Part shown: positions 54,001 to 63,536 of the stretch, piece after piece
Position numbering within the stretch: position 1 is the stretch's first letter
Layout: every line of letters starts with the position of its first letter
Source: Flavimaribacter sediminis
GTDB taxonomy: Bacteria; Pseudomonadota; Alphaproteobacteria; Rhizobiales; Rhizobiaceae
Assembly: GCF_019492055.1 (NCBI RefSeq)
Contig: NZ_JAICBX010000005.1
Span: 425,405 to 489,404 of the forward strand
Direction: 5' to 3'
Length of the DNA stretch: 64,000 bases
Notes under the pieces: generated by a model
Databases searched by the model: none
What the model saw: the letters and a program-made list of their open reading frames with translations, nothing else
Told to the model about the DNA's origin: nothing
Position numbers and translations under genes: made by a program

Positions 54001-54811
54001 ATGAACTGCAGGCAGAGTAAACTGCGTTACATCGTGATTCGCCACCCTTGCCGCCTTCGCCGCCCGTACTCGTAACACTGATGCCGGTTGTCACACCTGA
54101 AATATCGACTCCGTAACTGCCATCGAGATTGGAAAGATCGCTGAGCGCTAACGCAGCGATGCCGGCATTGCCGCCTATCCCGCCCGCCGCCCCATAGAGA
54201 GCGGAGTCATTTGAACTGGAGCCGGTGTATTCAGCTTCACCGCCCTTGCCGCCGGCGCCGCCCGTGCTCGATACTTTAATGCCTATGTCCCCTTCGCTCT
54301 GGCTGATGAAGCCGCCCGACATCGAAAACGTCGCTGTTCGACCTTGCCCCCCGATTCCGGCGTCTCCACCAGTCGCGTGTCTTCCGCTGACAGTCTCGCC
54401 TTCGTAGCCATCACCACCCGTCGAGGTTACAACGACGCTTGAACCTGTCGAAATTGTAATGCCGTAAGATTCGCTGCCGTTCGCACCGTCAAATGTCACG
54501 GTAGCGGAGGATCCATCCGAACCATCCTCCCCATCAGTCGTACCATCGGTTCCATCGCCTGTGAGGGAAAGAGGTGTGCCGAACGAACCGCGGACATCGC
54601 CTGTCAGATCCTCGACAATGATCTTGTAGACATCGTCGTCATCGGAATATTCGATCGGGCCGAGATCACTGCCGACGCAGGTCACCGTCGTGCCGTCCTG
54701 CGTGCAGGCCGCCCATGCGATACTCGACATCATTGCCAGAACCGCAGTCGCAGCAAAACCGATTGAAACTGCCGCAATCGCCTTCATCAAATCTGATTTT
54801 GACTTGATCAT
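51032..54811 (-). CDS. glycine-rich autotransporter 1 (type Va)
   Basis: 1259 residues from the ATG at 54811; a GTG three bases earlier is possible. An extended signal peptide (MIKSKSDLMKAIAAVSIGFA onward to SSIAWA) precedes a Cys pair (ACTQDGTTVTC), then a passenger of about 800 residues dominated by GGxGG and STGGxGGxGGE repeats, probably a beta-helix. A linker follows, then an autotransporter beta-barrel of about 270 residues ending KLAVRF with the terminal Phe typical of Bam substrates. The barrel opens with a second Cys pair (LLSCSVRDG, DEDQCAWMR). Last of four tandem paralogues, 33 bp after autotransporter 2. Confidence 0.9.
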   Translation of the reverse strand: MIKSKSDLMKAIAAVSIGFAATAVLAMMSSIAWAACTQDGTTVTCVGSDLGPIEYSDDDDVYKIIVEDLTGDVRGSFGTPLSLTGDGTDGTTDGEDGSDGSSATVTFDGANGSESYGITISTGSSVVVTSTGGDGYEGETVSGRHATGGDAGIGGQGRTATFSMSGGFISQSEGDIGIKVSSTGGAGGKGGEAEYTGSSSNDSALYGAAGGIGGNAGIAALALSDLSNLDGSYGVDISGVTTGISVTSTGGEGGKGGESRCNAVYSACSSYSGAGGVGGLARNASVTVIDTDISVTNFSGAGIEVLSMGGDGGKGGLAKAVDELNKVRNSPANGYGEGGAGGDASFATFQITNATVLITDDNAEAIHGVHVSGTGGDGGNGNDSYSNDYGKHPGWGNGGDGGGSSSSEINLTGSKLSVSLSADAAIGIFVSSMGGDGGSEGSKDGDWISVPDTGANGGFGGDAGAVSALMDSTSSISVMMSGTGGSMGALSLLSQGGDGGDGGSGGDYGDGVGGAGGDGDKVTGRLTTVDATTSGVNNYGIYLASLGGDGGTGAANDGVGGAAGTIDVSITSATVTTSGEGSHGIFAFSQGGAGGDSSSGGSGGNADWITLDIGGGKIEVMGDDAYGIAAVSNAGSAGSGDRGNTAGSVTLTVGADVTVTGSNAVGLYAKSTGGSGNGVIDITVDSDTIISALDDATAAISIVSGSNNTLTNDGVIITDDLANSSIYALKASGAALSVVNNGIFSGAVDFATGHTNSFTNSIGGILEVGSTFDVGSDGSLVNNGALSPGGFGSVQETTITGVFTQGSDGTYMVDLNGKSADRLVLKTTNALLDGAVSVNVVSSPSSSGSALIVQSDVGLMEDSGLTVGDTAAMDFSLDHNNGYYVWLDWSVDMTDSVLLGSASNNQSSVAGHLQQVLESGEGGLGEELTTLLKIVDEDDYIDALDTFASQIASDIQLTSLFSAQRFSDALLSCSVRDGVYRFIDEDQCAWMRAGGSGMERSSSSANRPFTQTAWQFEGGGQFALQDDWFIGTGFSIGTQSLSVDDIADSDGHYYQGGVVAKHTMGNTLLSASLTGGYGDFDITRYLYSSDFAQGNETLWTFSGQISASHAFVRGDWYLKPRVDIGFDHVNMNGFTESGAGGASLTINDNAQTYYSIQPSIEIGGEIAAANGVLFRPSVSVGLTQFLGDAAPSTTASFSDTPSGIAPFTIGSEFDKTYFDVTAGFEVLATDRLALSAEGFGQFSDSITSYGGAAKLAVRF

Positions 54812-54844
54812 CACGATCCCGGATTTCCCCTCAGCTGGTTGCAC

Positions 54845-57800
54845 CTAGAACCTGACCGCGAGCTTTGCGGAGCCGCCGTAGCTGGTGATGCTGTCGGAGA
54901 ACTGGCCGAAGCCTTCAGCGGTTACCGAAAGGCGCTCCGTCGCAAGAACCTCGAAACCGGCCGTCACGTCGAAATACGTCGTGTCGAATTCGCTTGCGGT
55001 CGTGAACGGCGCAATGCCGGCCGGCGTGTCGGCAAACGAGGCCGATGTCGCCGGCGCTGCATCGCCCAGGAACTGCGTCAGCCCGACGGAAACGCTCGGG
55101 CGGAACAGAACCCCGTTTGCAGCCGCAATCTCACCCCCGATCTCGATCGCAGGCTGGATGCTGTAGTACGTCTGCGCATTGTCATCGATCGTCAGGCTGG
55201 CGCCGCCGGCCCCGGCTTCGGTGAACCCGTTCATGTTCACATGGTCAAAGCCAATGTCGACCCGCGGCTTCAGGTACCAGTCGCCGCGCACGAAGGCGTG
55301 CGAGGCGCTGATCTGGCCGGAGATCGTCCACAGCGTCTCGTTGCCTTGGGCAAAGTCGGAGGAATAGAGGTACCGGGTGATGTCGAAGTCGCCATAGCCC
55401 CCCGTCAGCGAGGCCGACAGGAGCGTGTTGCCCATCGTGTGCTTGGCCACGACGCCGCCCTGGTAGAAGTTACCGTCGCTGTCGGCGATATCGTCCACCG
55501 AGAGTGACTGCGTTCCGATGCTGAAGCCGGTTCCAATGAACCAGTTGTCCTGAAGGGCAAACTGGCCGCCGCCCTCGAACTGCCAGGCGGTCTGGTCGAA
55601 AGGCCGGTTGGTATTGCTCGAAGACCGCTCCATGCCGGAGCCGCCGGCCCGCATCCAGGCGCACTGGTCTTCGTCGATGAAGCGGTAGACTCCGTCCCGC
55701 ACGCTGCAGCTCAACAGCGCGTCGGAGAAGCGCTGGGCCGAGAACAGCGAGGTCAGCTGGATGTCGGAGGCGATCTGCGAGGCGAAGGTATCGAGGGCCG
55801 CGACATACTCGTCCTCGTCGACGATGTTGAGAAGCGTCGCAAGCTCCTTGCCGAGCCCGCCGTTCTCCAGGACATTCTGAAGGTGAGTGGCAGTCTCCCT
55901 CTGATTGTCACTCGCCGACCCCAGAAGATCGGAATCGTCCAGCGTAAGATTCCAGGACAATGTAATCGTGTCCGAGGACGAGCCTGTCGTGATCGTGTAG
56001 CTTGCAGCCGCCGCATTGTTGACCGTCAAATCGGAATAGATATCACCATCGGAAGACGAAGCGATCGTGGAAGACCCGGAGGAATCCGACGCCGTTGTCA
56101 CGTTGACGCTCACCGATCCTTCCAGAACAGCACCGGCCTTTTCAAAGACGAGTTCGTCCGTCGACGTACCGTCAAGATCGATCAGCAAAATCCCGGTGTT
56201 TGTCTGGGTGACCGAGCCAGTGATGGTGCTGGTCAAAATTGAACCCTCACCACCCGGAGATATGGTCGCGATGTTGATCAGTTTGCCGTCGTCGCCCAGA
56301 TCGAAAGATGCTCCGAGGTTCAGCGTGGCGCCGCTGTTGTTGGTGAACGTGCTGACGTAATCGTCGTCCAGATCGACCGAGCCGCTGAAGATACCGTTGT
56401 TGGTCACTGCGACGCCACCATCCACCGACCTGAGCGCGAGTATCGTCGTGCTCGACAGGTCGCTCGCAGCAATCGCTCCATTGTTGGTCAGCGTATTGTC
56501 GTCGCCGCGATCGAAATAGACCGCCACCGACTCCTCACCGGACGCTGTCACCGTGCCGCCACTGTCAATCGTCACGCCGAGATCGCCATTGTCATCGCCG
56601 TAGCTGCTTACATAAATGCCGGCGCCGAACTCGCCGGAGGCAGTGATGTCGGCGCCCGTCTCCACCGTGACGTCATCGGCCGTGCCGGTGGATCCGCTGC
56701 CGCCGGAAAGAGATTCGCTGATTGCGTAGATGCCGATCGCATTATCGCCACTGACGTCGATGGTGCCGTCATCCACCTGCAGCTTAACGATGCCGGCGTC
56801 GCCGCCATCGCCATCGCTGGTCGAATCGCCGCCTATGCCGCCGTAGCTCACAGCAAAGATTCCGGATGCGTTCTCGCCTGTCGTTGTGATGGCGACGTCG
56901 CTGAGCGAGACATCGATCTCACCGCCGGCGCCACCGTCGCCGTCGGCCTCGTATCCGGTTCCACCCCGGCCGCCGCTGCTTTCGAAAAGCAGACCGTAAG
57001 CATCTTCGCCGGACGTCGTCGCCGTGACCGTACCGGCAAAGGTCGCCTTTATCTCGCCGCCATCACCACCGGTCCCACCAGTGCTCGTATCGCCATAGAA
57101 TTCGTCGGACGCACCGTCGCCCCCGGCGCCGCCACTGCTGATCAGACTCAGCGCACCCGTTATGATGGCGTCCCCACTTGTCGAAACGGTCAGAGTCGAG
57201 TCGGAATCCATCTCAACCAGAACCATGCCGCCATCGCCGCCATCGCCGCCGTTGGCCGTCGTGTCGACGCGGTTGCTGGAGGTATATTTCCAATAGCTGG
57301 AGTTGTTTGCTTCGTTAGCCGTGCCGATGGTGCCCCCGGCGCCGCCGGACGATTCGATCAGGATGGCGACAGCGTCATCCGTACTCACCGAGACCATGAG
57401 ATCTGATGACATCAGGCTTAATGACGCTTCACTGCCGACGCCGCCATTGCCGCCGTTCCCGAAGCCTGGATAACAATCACTGCAAGTATTGCTCGCTTCG
57501 AGGTCATTGCCGTCGCCGCCAGCGCCACCGCCACTCTGTACGACTATGCCGTATGATGCGCTGCTGTCACCGGTTATGGTGGTGACACTGTTTTCGAGCG
57601 TCAACGTCGCGGCGCCGCCATCTCCGCCGTCCCCTCCGCGACCGTAATCGCCATCATTTGCGCCCCAGACCGAATAATGGAATTTTCCGAGCCCCCCCTT
57701 GCCTCCATCGCCCCCTGTGCTCGTGACGGTAATCCCGGTTTCGCTGAAATCGGTGATCGAAACGTCGGTGTCTGAAACGCCCAGCGCCGCCGGCCCGCCG

Positions 57801-58669
57801 GCGCCGCCAGCGCCGCCCTCGCCCGAATAGGTCCCGCAAGTGTAGTCGACCGCGGTAGTCGTCTTGTAACTGTTTTGACAGAACGCCTCACCACCCATAC
57901 CGCCATCGCCGCCGATGCTGGAAATTGCGAAGCCGATGGTGATGTTTTCGATGCTGTTTTCCACGGCGGCGATCGTGAAGCCGGCACTTCCGTCCGGATT
58001 GCTCAGACCATCGAGGACTGCAGTCGCCGATCCTCCGTCACCGCCGATTCCTCCAATACCTGATATGATGTAGGTGTCGCCCTCTTTGTCTCCCTGTTCG
58101 GCCTCACCACCTTGACCGCCAGTTCCTCCCTCCGAGGAAAGTGCGATACCGTCAACCCCGACCGTCTGGTAGACAAATCCGCTCGTCATATCGAGTGACA
58201 CATCGCCGCCCGTACCGCCGCCGCCGCCAGTGTCCGCAGCGGTAGTCGTGTCCTTGACCTCATCCGCGGCAGCACCGTCGCCACCCGACGCATGAATGTC
58301 GAAACCGTGCTGCGTCATGCCGTAAAGTCCGTAGTCGCCGCCATCGAATGTGACGGAGAGATCGCTGCTGTCGTCACCGTCATCGCCCGTTTCGCTAGCA
58401 TCGCTGGCGTTGTCGGTCAGCTTGACGCCCGATCCGGAAACAAGGGCGAAATCGCTGGTCAGGTCCTCGACAATGACGGTGTCGATACCGCTGTCGGTGC
58501 CGTAGTCAACCACCGAATCCAGGTCGCCGGTGCAGGTCGCAGTCGTATCGCTCTTCGAACAGGAGGCAGACGCCGGGCCTGCGGATAGCAACAGGAGCCC
58601 GAAAACGCCAACACCGGCTGATGTCCACGGACAAGCTGTCCTCAGAACTGATTTTGACTTGATTATCAT
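54845..58669 (-). CDS. glycine-rich autotransporter 2 (type Va)
   Basis: 1274 residues from the ATG at 58669 (MIIKSKSVLRTACPWTSAG), with signal peptide ending GPASAS and an N-terminal Cys pair (CSKSDTTATC). Glycine-rich passenger with GGDGGxGG units, including a C-x-x-C segment (SNTCSDCYPGFGNGG) not found in its neighbours. The beta-barrel ends KLAVRF. It shares with autotransporter 1 the leader GAGGGGAAATCCGGGAT just before the start and the first codons, which points to duplication of a whole unit including its translation signals. 29 bp separate it from autotransporter 3. Confidence 0.9.
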   Translation of the reverse strand: MIIKSKSVLRTACPWTSAGVGVFGLLLLSAGPASASCSKSDTTATCTGDLDSVVDYGTDSGIDTVIVEDLTSDFALVSGSGVKLTDNASDASETGDDGDDSSDLSVTFDGGDYGLYGMTQHGFDIHASGGDGAAADEVKDTTTAADTGGGGGTGGDVSLDMTSGFVYQTVGVDGIALSSEGGTGGQGGEAEQGDKEGDTYIISGIGGIGGDGGSATAVLDGLSNPDGSAGFTIAAVENSIENITIGFAISSIGGDGGMGGEAFCQNSYKTTTAVDYTCGTYSGEGGAGGAGGPAALGVSDTDVSITDFSETGITVTSTGGDGGKGGLGKFHYSVWGANDGDYGRGGDGGDGGAATLTLENSVTTITGDSSASYGIVVQSGGGAGGDGNDLEASNTCSDCYPGFGNGGNGGVGSEASLSLMSSDLMVSVSTDDAVAILIESSGGAGGTIGTANEANNSSYWKYTSSNRVDTTANGGDGGDGGMVLVEMDSDSTLTVSTSGDAIITGALSLISSGGAGGDGASDEFYGDTSTGGTGGDGGEIKATFAGTVTATTSGEDAYGLLFESSGGRGGTGYEADGDGGAGGEIDVSLSDVAITTTGENASGIFAVSYGGIGGDSTSDGDGGDAGIVKLQVDDGTIDVSGDNAIGIYAISESLSGGSGSTGTADDVTVETGADITASGEFGAGIYVSSYGDDNGDLGVTIDSGGTVTASGEESVAVYFDRGDDNTLTNNGAIAASDLSSTTILALRSVDGGVAVTNNGIFSGSVDLDDDYVSTFTNNSGATLNLGASFDLGDDGKLINIATISPGGEGSILTSTITGSVTQTNTGILLIDLDGTSTDELVFEKAGAVLEGSVSVNVTTASDSSGSSTIASSSDGDIYSDLTVNNAAAASYTITTGSSSDTITLSWNLTLDDSDLLGSASDNQRETATHLQNVLENGGLGKELATLLNIVDEDEYVAALDTFASQIASDIQLTSLFSAQRFSDALLSCSVRDGVYRFIDEDQCAWMRAGGSGMERSSSNTNRPFDQTAWQFEGGGQFALQDNWFIGTGFSIGTQSLSVDDIADSDGNFYQGGVVAKHTMGNTLLSASLTGGYGDFDITRYLYSSDFAQGNETLWTISGQISASHAFVRGDWYLKPRVDIGFDHVNMNGFTEAGAGGASLTIDDNAQTYYSIQPAIEIGGEIAAANGVLFRPSVSVGLTQFLGDAAPATSASFADTPAGIAPFTTASEFDTTYFDVTAGFEVLATERLSVTAEGFGQFSDSITSYGGSAKLAVRF

Positions 58670-58696
58670 CCCGGATTTCCCCTCTACTCTTGTCGT

Positions 58697-59685
58697 CCCT
58701 AGAACCGGATTGCGAGCTTGGCGGAGCCGCCATAGCTTGTGATGCTGTCGGAGAACTGACCGAAGCCTTCGGCCGACAGGCTGAGACGATCCGTCGCCAG
58801 AACCTCCAGCCCCGCCGTCACGTCGAAATACGTGGTGTCGAACTCGCTGCCGATCGTGAACGGCGCAATGCCCGCCGGCGTATCCGAGAAAGAAGCCGTC
58901 GTCGAAGGCGCTGCATCGCCCAGAAACTGCGTCAGACCGACGGAAACGCTCGGTCGGACCAGAACCCCGTTCGCAGCCGCAATCTCACCCCCGATCTCGA
59001 TCGAAGGCTGGATGCTGTAGTAGGTCTGCGCATTGTCGTTGATTGTGAGGCTTGCCCCGCCGGCCCCGGTTTCGGTGAACCCGTTCATGTTCACATGGTC
59101 AAAGCCAATGTCGACGCGCGGCTTCAGATACCAGCCGCCACGCACGAATGCGTGCGAGGCGCTGATCTGGCCCGACAGCGTCCACAACGTTTCGTTGCCC
59201 TGAGCAAAGTCGGAGGAATAGAGATACCGGGTGATATCGAAGTCGCCATAGCCGCCCGTCAGCGAAGCCGACAGGAGCGTGTTGCCCATCGTGTGCTTGG
59301 CCACGACACCGCCCTGGTAGAAGTTACCGTCGCTGTCGGCAATGTCATCCACACTCAGGGACTGCGTTCCGATGCTGAAGCCGGTTCCAATGAACCAGTT
59401 GTCGTGAAGGGCGAACTGGCCGCCGCCCTCGAACTGCCAGGCGGTCTGGTCGAAAGGCCGGTTGGTATTGCTCGAAGACCGCTCCATGCCGGAGCCGCCG
59501 GCCCGCATCCAGGCGCACTGATCCTCGTCGATGAAGCGGTAGACCCCGTCACCCACGCTGCAGCTCAGCAGCGCATCCGAGAAGCGCTGGGCCGAGAACA
59601 GCGAGGTCAGCTGGATGTCGGAGGCGATCTGCGAGGCGAAGGTGTCGAGGGCTGCGACATACTCGTCCTCGTCGACGATGTTGAG
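58697..59685. repeat. 989-bp identical barrel tract, copy in autotransporter 3
   Basis: Read by eye as identical to 62548-63536 (constant offset 3851), from two bases before the gene end through almost the whole beta-barrel. Identity stops sharply at both sides, which looks like gene conversion or very recent duplication. Confidence 0.85.
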
Positions 59686-62520
59686 CAGGGTCGTCAGCTC
59701 CTTGCCAAGCCCGCCGTTCTCCAGCACATTCTGAAGGTGGCCCGCAACCGCCGACTGGTTGCGGCTCGCCGATCCCAGCAGATCGCTGTCGTCCAAAGAA
59801 AAGTACCAAGTCAGCGTGACCTCGTCGACGGTTCCCGTGGTCACTGTGTAACTGGCCGTCGCTGTATTGGTCGCCGCAAGGCCCGACGTGATGCTTCCGT
59901 CCGATGCCTCGGCAATCACCGAAGACCCGTCCGCTTCCGACGCCGAGATGATATTGACGGCAACCGAACCGTCAAGCGTTACGTCTCCGGTCTCGAAGAT
60001 CAGCAGGTCGGTCGACTTGCCGTCCAGATCGAGCAGATACGTCCCGTCGCTGCCTTGTGTGAAATTGCCCTTGATCCCGGTTGCCAGTAGCAGTCCCGTA
60101 TCGCCGGGCGAGATAGTGCCATTGTTGGTGATCGTGCCGCCATTGCCCAGCACGAATTCGGAATTCATGATCAGCGTGGCACCGGTGCTGTTGGTAAAGC
60201 TGTTCGTATAGTCGGTATCGAAGTCGACCGCGCCGCTGAATGTGCCGTTGTTGGTGACCGACAGGGCGCCGCCGGACGAGGTCACGGCGTAGATCGACTG
60301 GCTCGCCAGATCGTCTGTGGTGATGGTCCCGTCATTGGTCAGCGTGTTGCTGTCGCCATTTACGAAGCTGACCGCGGCGGTCGCATAGTCCGAAGCCGTG
60401 ATCGTGGCGCCCGAGTAAACCGTGACGTCGATCGTACCGCTGGTCGTCCTGCCGGTGCTTTCCGCATAGAGACCGACGCCGCCGCTGCCCGAGACCGTGA
60501 CATCGGCCCCCACGTTCAATGTCACATCGCCGGCCGTCTCGCCCAATTTGCCGCTGCCCGCACTGCCGGCGCTCGAAACCGCAGCAATGCCATAGGCGCT
60601 GTCTCCAGTCACCTCGACCGTGCCGTCGGTGACGGTCAGCTTGACCCAGTCGGCGTCGCCGCCGTCGCCGTCACTGCTTGAGTCGCCGCCCGCACCGCCC
60701 TGGCTCAGCGCATAGATGCCGTGCGAGCCGTCGCCGCCCGTCTGAACGGTGACCGAGGAAAAGGAGACATCGATGGTGCTGCTGTCACCGCCAGAGCCAT
60801 CGCCACCCGCCCCCGTGCCGCCATCGCCGCCCAGGCTCGCCAGATAGATACCGAAGGCATCATCGCCGGACGTCGTTGCAGAAACCGTCGTCATGGCGCC
60901 GGACACATCGCCGCCAGAGCCGCCCATACCGCCAATGCCAGCGCCTTTATAGTCGTCATCAGACGTAGGGTCTTTACCGTCTTCATAGTCTTCACCCGAA
61001 CCGCCGTCGCCACCGCCGCCACCGGCCCCCATCAAGGTGAACGCACCCATCGAGCCGCCTGCTCCAGTGGTTGTCGCATCGATCGATGAAGTGGAATCCA
61101 TCGTCGCTAAAACCGACGCCCCGTCTCCGCCCGCCCCGCCATCAGCGCCTTCAAAAGGCAAATTTTTAAAGCTTCCATCCAACTTGCCTTCGCTCCCGCC
61201 TTCGCCGCCGGTTGACGAGATCAGGATGCCGACGGCATCATCGGCCGAAAGGGAAACCGAGACAGTAGAGCTTGTTAGCGTCAACGACGCATCGCTCGCC
61301 GCGCCGCCGTCGCCGCCATCAGCCCAGCCGGTCTGGAAACCGGGATACAGGCCGTTGGAGTAAGATTCATTGCCTTCTCCTCCGGTACCGCCTGTGCTGG
61401 AGACTGCGAGGCCCAAGAGCGCAGTTTCGCTGTTGTCGGCGACGCTGATCTCGCTGTCTGTCAGTTCGAGTGAAGCAGAGCCCGCATCGCCGCCCGCGCC
61501 GCCGAATCCGTAACCGTTCGTTGGGGTGTTCCCGACATAGGAATCGGCCCATATGGCCTTTGCGAGACCACCGTCTCCACCGTTCCCGCCTGTACTGAGA
61601 ACCTCGATACCGACGCTGCTGAGATCCGAGATCGAAATGTCCGTATCGGTGATGGTCGCGCCCGAATCATCGGCCGCTCCACCTGCGCCCCCTGCTCCGG
61701 AATAAGCTCCACACGTCGAAAATTCTCCATCGCAACGAGCCTCTCCGCCCATGCCTCCTGCGCCGCCCGTACTGGTTACGCTGATGCCTGTTGCGATACC
61801 GGAGACAACGATCCCGTCGCTACCGTCAGGATTGGAAAGGTCACTGATCGTCAGAGTCGCCGTATTGGCATCATTGCCGGATCCGCCGGCGCCCCCATAG
61901 AGATCTGAATCGTCGTTGCTGGTCCCTGTATACCCGGCTTCACCACCCTTGCCCCCGGCTCCGCCTGTGCTCGACACCGCGATACCACTATCGCCCTCCG
62001 TCTGAGTGATGAAGCCTCCGTTCATCGTAAAGACGGAGGCGCCGCCGGTTGCACCGTCGCCGCCATCCCCACCGGTCTCGTGACGCCCGCTCTTGGACTC
62101 TCCCGTTGCCCCTTCGCCGCCCGCAGACGTAACGGTCACGCTGACCGATGTGGCATCCGTTATGCCCCAGGTTTCGCTGCCGTTCGTTCCGTCGAAACTC
62201 ACTGTCGCTGGAAGGGCAGCCTCTCCGTCATCCCCGTCGGATGAACCATCGTCTCCTGTTTCGACGAGCGAAACCGCCGTCCCGTCCGAACCGCTGACAT
62301 CGCCGGTCAGATCCTCGATGATGAGCTCGTCGACAGCGTCAGATTCCGTATAGCTGATCGGGCCGAGATCGCTGCCGGTGCATGTAATCGTCGTGCCGTC
62401 CTGCGTGCAGGCTGCCGAGGCCGAAGCGGACCATAGGGATACAGCTGAAAATATCGCGATTCCGCATGCAAGCCTTGGCGAAGGATGCGGTTTACGGATC
62501 CCTTTTGCCCAATACCTCAT
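58699..62520 (-). CDS. glycine-rich autotransporter 3 (type Va)
   Basis: 1273 residues from the ATG at 62520, with AAGGGAAA upstream; an in-frame GTG at 62541 is less likely. Signal peptide ends SASASA, then the Cys pair ACTQDGTTITC. The passenger is closest in arrangement to autotransporter 1 (for example SSTGGAGGKGGEA). The barrel ends KLAIRF, and its last 989 bp read as identical to autotransporter 4. The leader differs from that of copies 1 and 2. 29 bp separate it from the stop of autotransporter 4, so the four genes probably form one operon read from right to left. Confidence 0.9.
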   Translation of the reverse strand: MRYWAKGIRKPHPSPRLACGIAIFSAVSLWSASASAACTQDGTTITCTGSDLGPISYTESDAVDELIIEDLTGDVSGSDGTAVSLVETGDDGSSDGDDGEAALPATVSFDGTNGSETWGITDATSVSVTVTSAGGEGATGESKSGRHETGGDGGDGATGGASVFTMNGGFITQTEGDSGIAVSSTGGAGGKGGEAGYTGTSNDDSDLYGGAGGSGNDANTATLTISDLSNPDGSDGIVVSGIATGISVTSTGGAGGMGGEARCDGEFSTCGAYSGAGGAGGAADDSGATITDTDISISDLSSVGIEVLSTGGNGGDGGLAKAIWADSYVGNTPTNGYGFGGAGGDAGSASLELTDSEISVADNSETALLGLAVSSTGGTGGEGNESYSNGLYPGFQTGWADGGDGGAASDASLTLTSSTVSVSLSADDAVGILISSTGGEGGSEGKLDGSFKNLPFEGADGGAGGDGASVLATMDSTSSIDATTTGAGGSMGAFTLMGAGGGGGDGGSGEDYEDGKDPTSDDDYKGAGIGGMGGSGGDVSGAMTTVSATTSGDDAFGIYLASLGGDGGTGAGGDGSGGDSSTIDVSFSSVTVQTGGDGSHGIYALSQGGAGGDSSSDGDGGDADWVKLTVTDGTVEVTGDSAYGIAAVSSAGSAGSGKLGETAGDVTLNVGADVTVSGSGGVGLYAESTGRTTSGTIDVTVYSGATITASDYATAAVSFVNGDSNTLTNDGTITTDDLASQSIYAVTSSGGALSVTNNGTFSGAVDFDTDYTNSFTNSTGATLIMNSEFVLGNGGTITNNGTISPGDTGLLLATGIKGNFTQGSDGTYLLDLDGKSTDLLIFETGDVTLDGSVAVNIISASEADGSSVIAEASDGSITSGLAATNTATASYTVTTGTVDEVTLTWYFSLDDSDLLGSASRNQSAVAGHLQNVLENGGLGKELTTLLNIVDEDEYVAALDTFASQIASDIQLTSLFSAQRFSDALLSCSVGDGVYRFIDEDQCAWMRAGGSGMERSSSNTNRPFDQTAWQFEGGGQFALHDNWFIGTGFSIGTQSLSVDDIADSDGNFYQGGVVAKHTMGNTLLSASLTGGYGDFDITRYLYSSDFAQGNETLWTLSGQISASHAFVRGGWYLKPRVDIGFDHVNMNGFTETGAGGASLTINDNAQTYYSIQPSIEIGGEIAAANGVLVRPSVSVGLTQFLGDAAPSTTASFSDTPAGIAPFTIGSEFDTTYFDVTAGLEVLATDRLSLSAEGFGQFSDSITSYGGSAKLAIRF

Positions 62521-62547
62521 CACTGCTTTCCCTTCTCTCACTTTATC

Positions 62548-63536
62548 CCCTAGAACCGGATTGCGAGCTTGGCGGAGCCGCCATAGCTTGTGATGCTGTC
62601 GGAGAACTGACCGAAGCCTTCGGCCGACAGGCTGAGACGATCCGTCGCCAGAACCTCCAGCCCCGCCGTCACGTCGAAATACGTGGTGTCGAACTCGCTG
62701 CCGATCGTGAACGGCGCAATGCCCGCCGGCGTATCCGAGAAAGAAGCCGTCGTCGAAGGCGCTGCATCGCCCAGAAACTGCGTCAGACCGACGGAAACGC
62801 TCGGTCGGACCAGAACCCCGTTCGCAGCCGCAATCTCACCCCCGATCTCGATCGAAGGCTGGATGCTGTAGTAGGTCTGCGCATTGTCGTTGATTGTGAG
62901 GCTTGCCCCGCCGGCCCCGGTTTCGGTGAACCCGTTCATGTTCACATGGTCAAAGCCAATGTCGACGCGCGGCTTCAGATACCAGCCGCCACGCACGAAT
63001 GCGTGCGAGGCGCTGATCTGGCCCGACAGCGTCCACAACGTTTCGTTGCCCTGAGCAAAGTCGGAGGAATAGAGATACCGGGTGATATCGAAGTCGCCAT
63101 AGCCGCCCGTCAGCGAAGCCGACAGGAGCGTGTTGCCCATCGTGTGCTTGGCCACGACACCGCCCTGGTAGAAGTTACCGTCGCTGTCGGCAATGTCATC
63201 CACACTCAGGGACTGCGTTCCGATGCTGAAGCCGGTTCCAATGAACCAGTTGTCGTGAAGGGCGAACTGGCCGCCGCCCTCGAACTGCCAGGCGGTCTGG
63301 TCGAAAGGCCGGTTGGTATTGCTCGAAGACCGCTCCATGCCGGAGCCGCCGGCCCGCATCCAGGCGCACTGATCCTCGTCGATGAAGCGGTAGACCCCGT
63401 CACCCACGCTGCAGCTCAGCAGCGCATCCGAGAAGCGCTGGGCCGAGAACAGCGAGGTCAGCTGGATGTCGGAGGCGATCTGCGAGGCGAAGGTGTCGAG
63501 GGCTGCGACATACTCGTCCTCGTCGACGATGTTGAG
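62548..63536. repeat. 989-bp identical barrel tract, copy in autotransporter 4
   Basis: Partner of 58697-59685. Its inner edge falls inside an 86-bp segment (63505-63590) that is identical to 55800-55885 in autotransporter 2, so copy 4 is a mosaic of copies 3 and 2. Confidence 0.85.

Noticed and set aside
58690..60090. Plus-strand open frame of 466 codons opposite autotransporter 3 (a similar one is opposite copy 4)
   Set aside because: It recurs only because the barrel DNA is duplicated; there is no start signal or domain.
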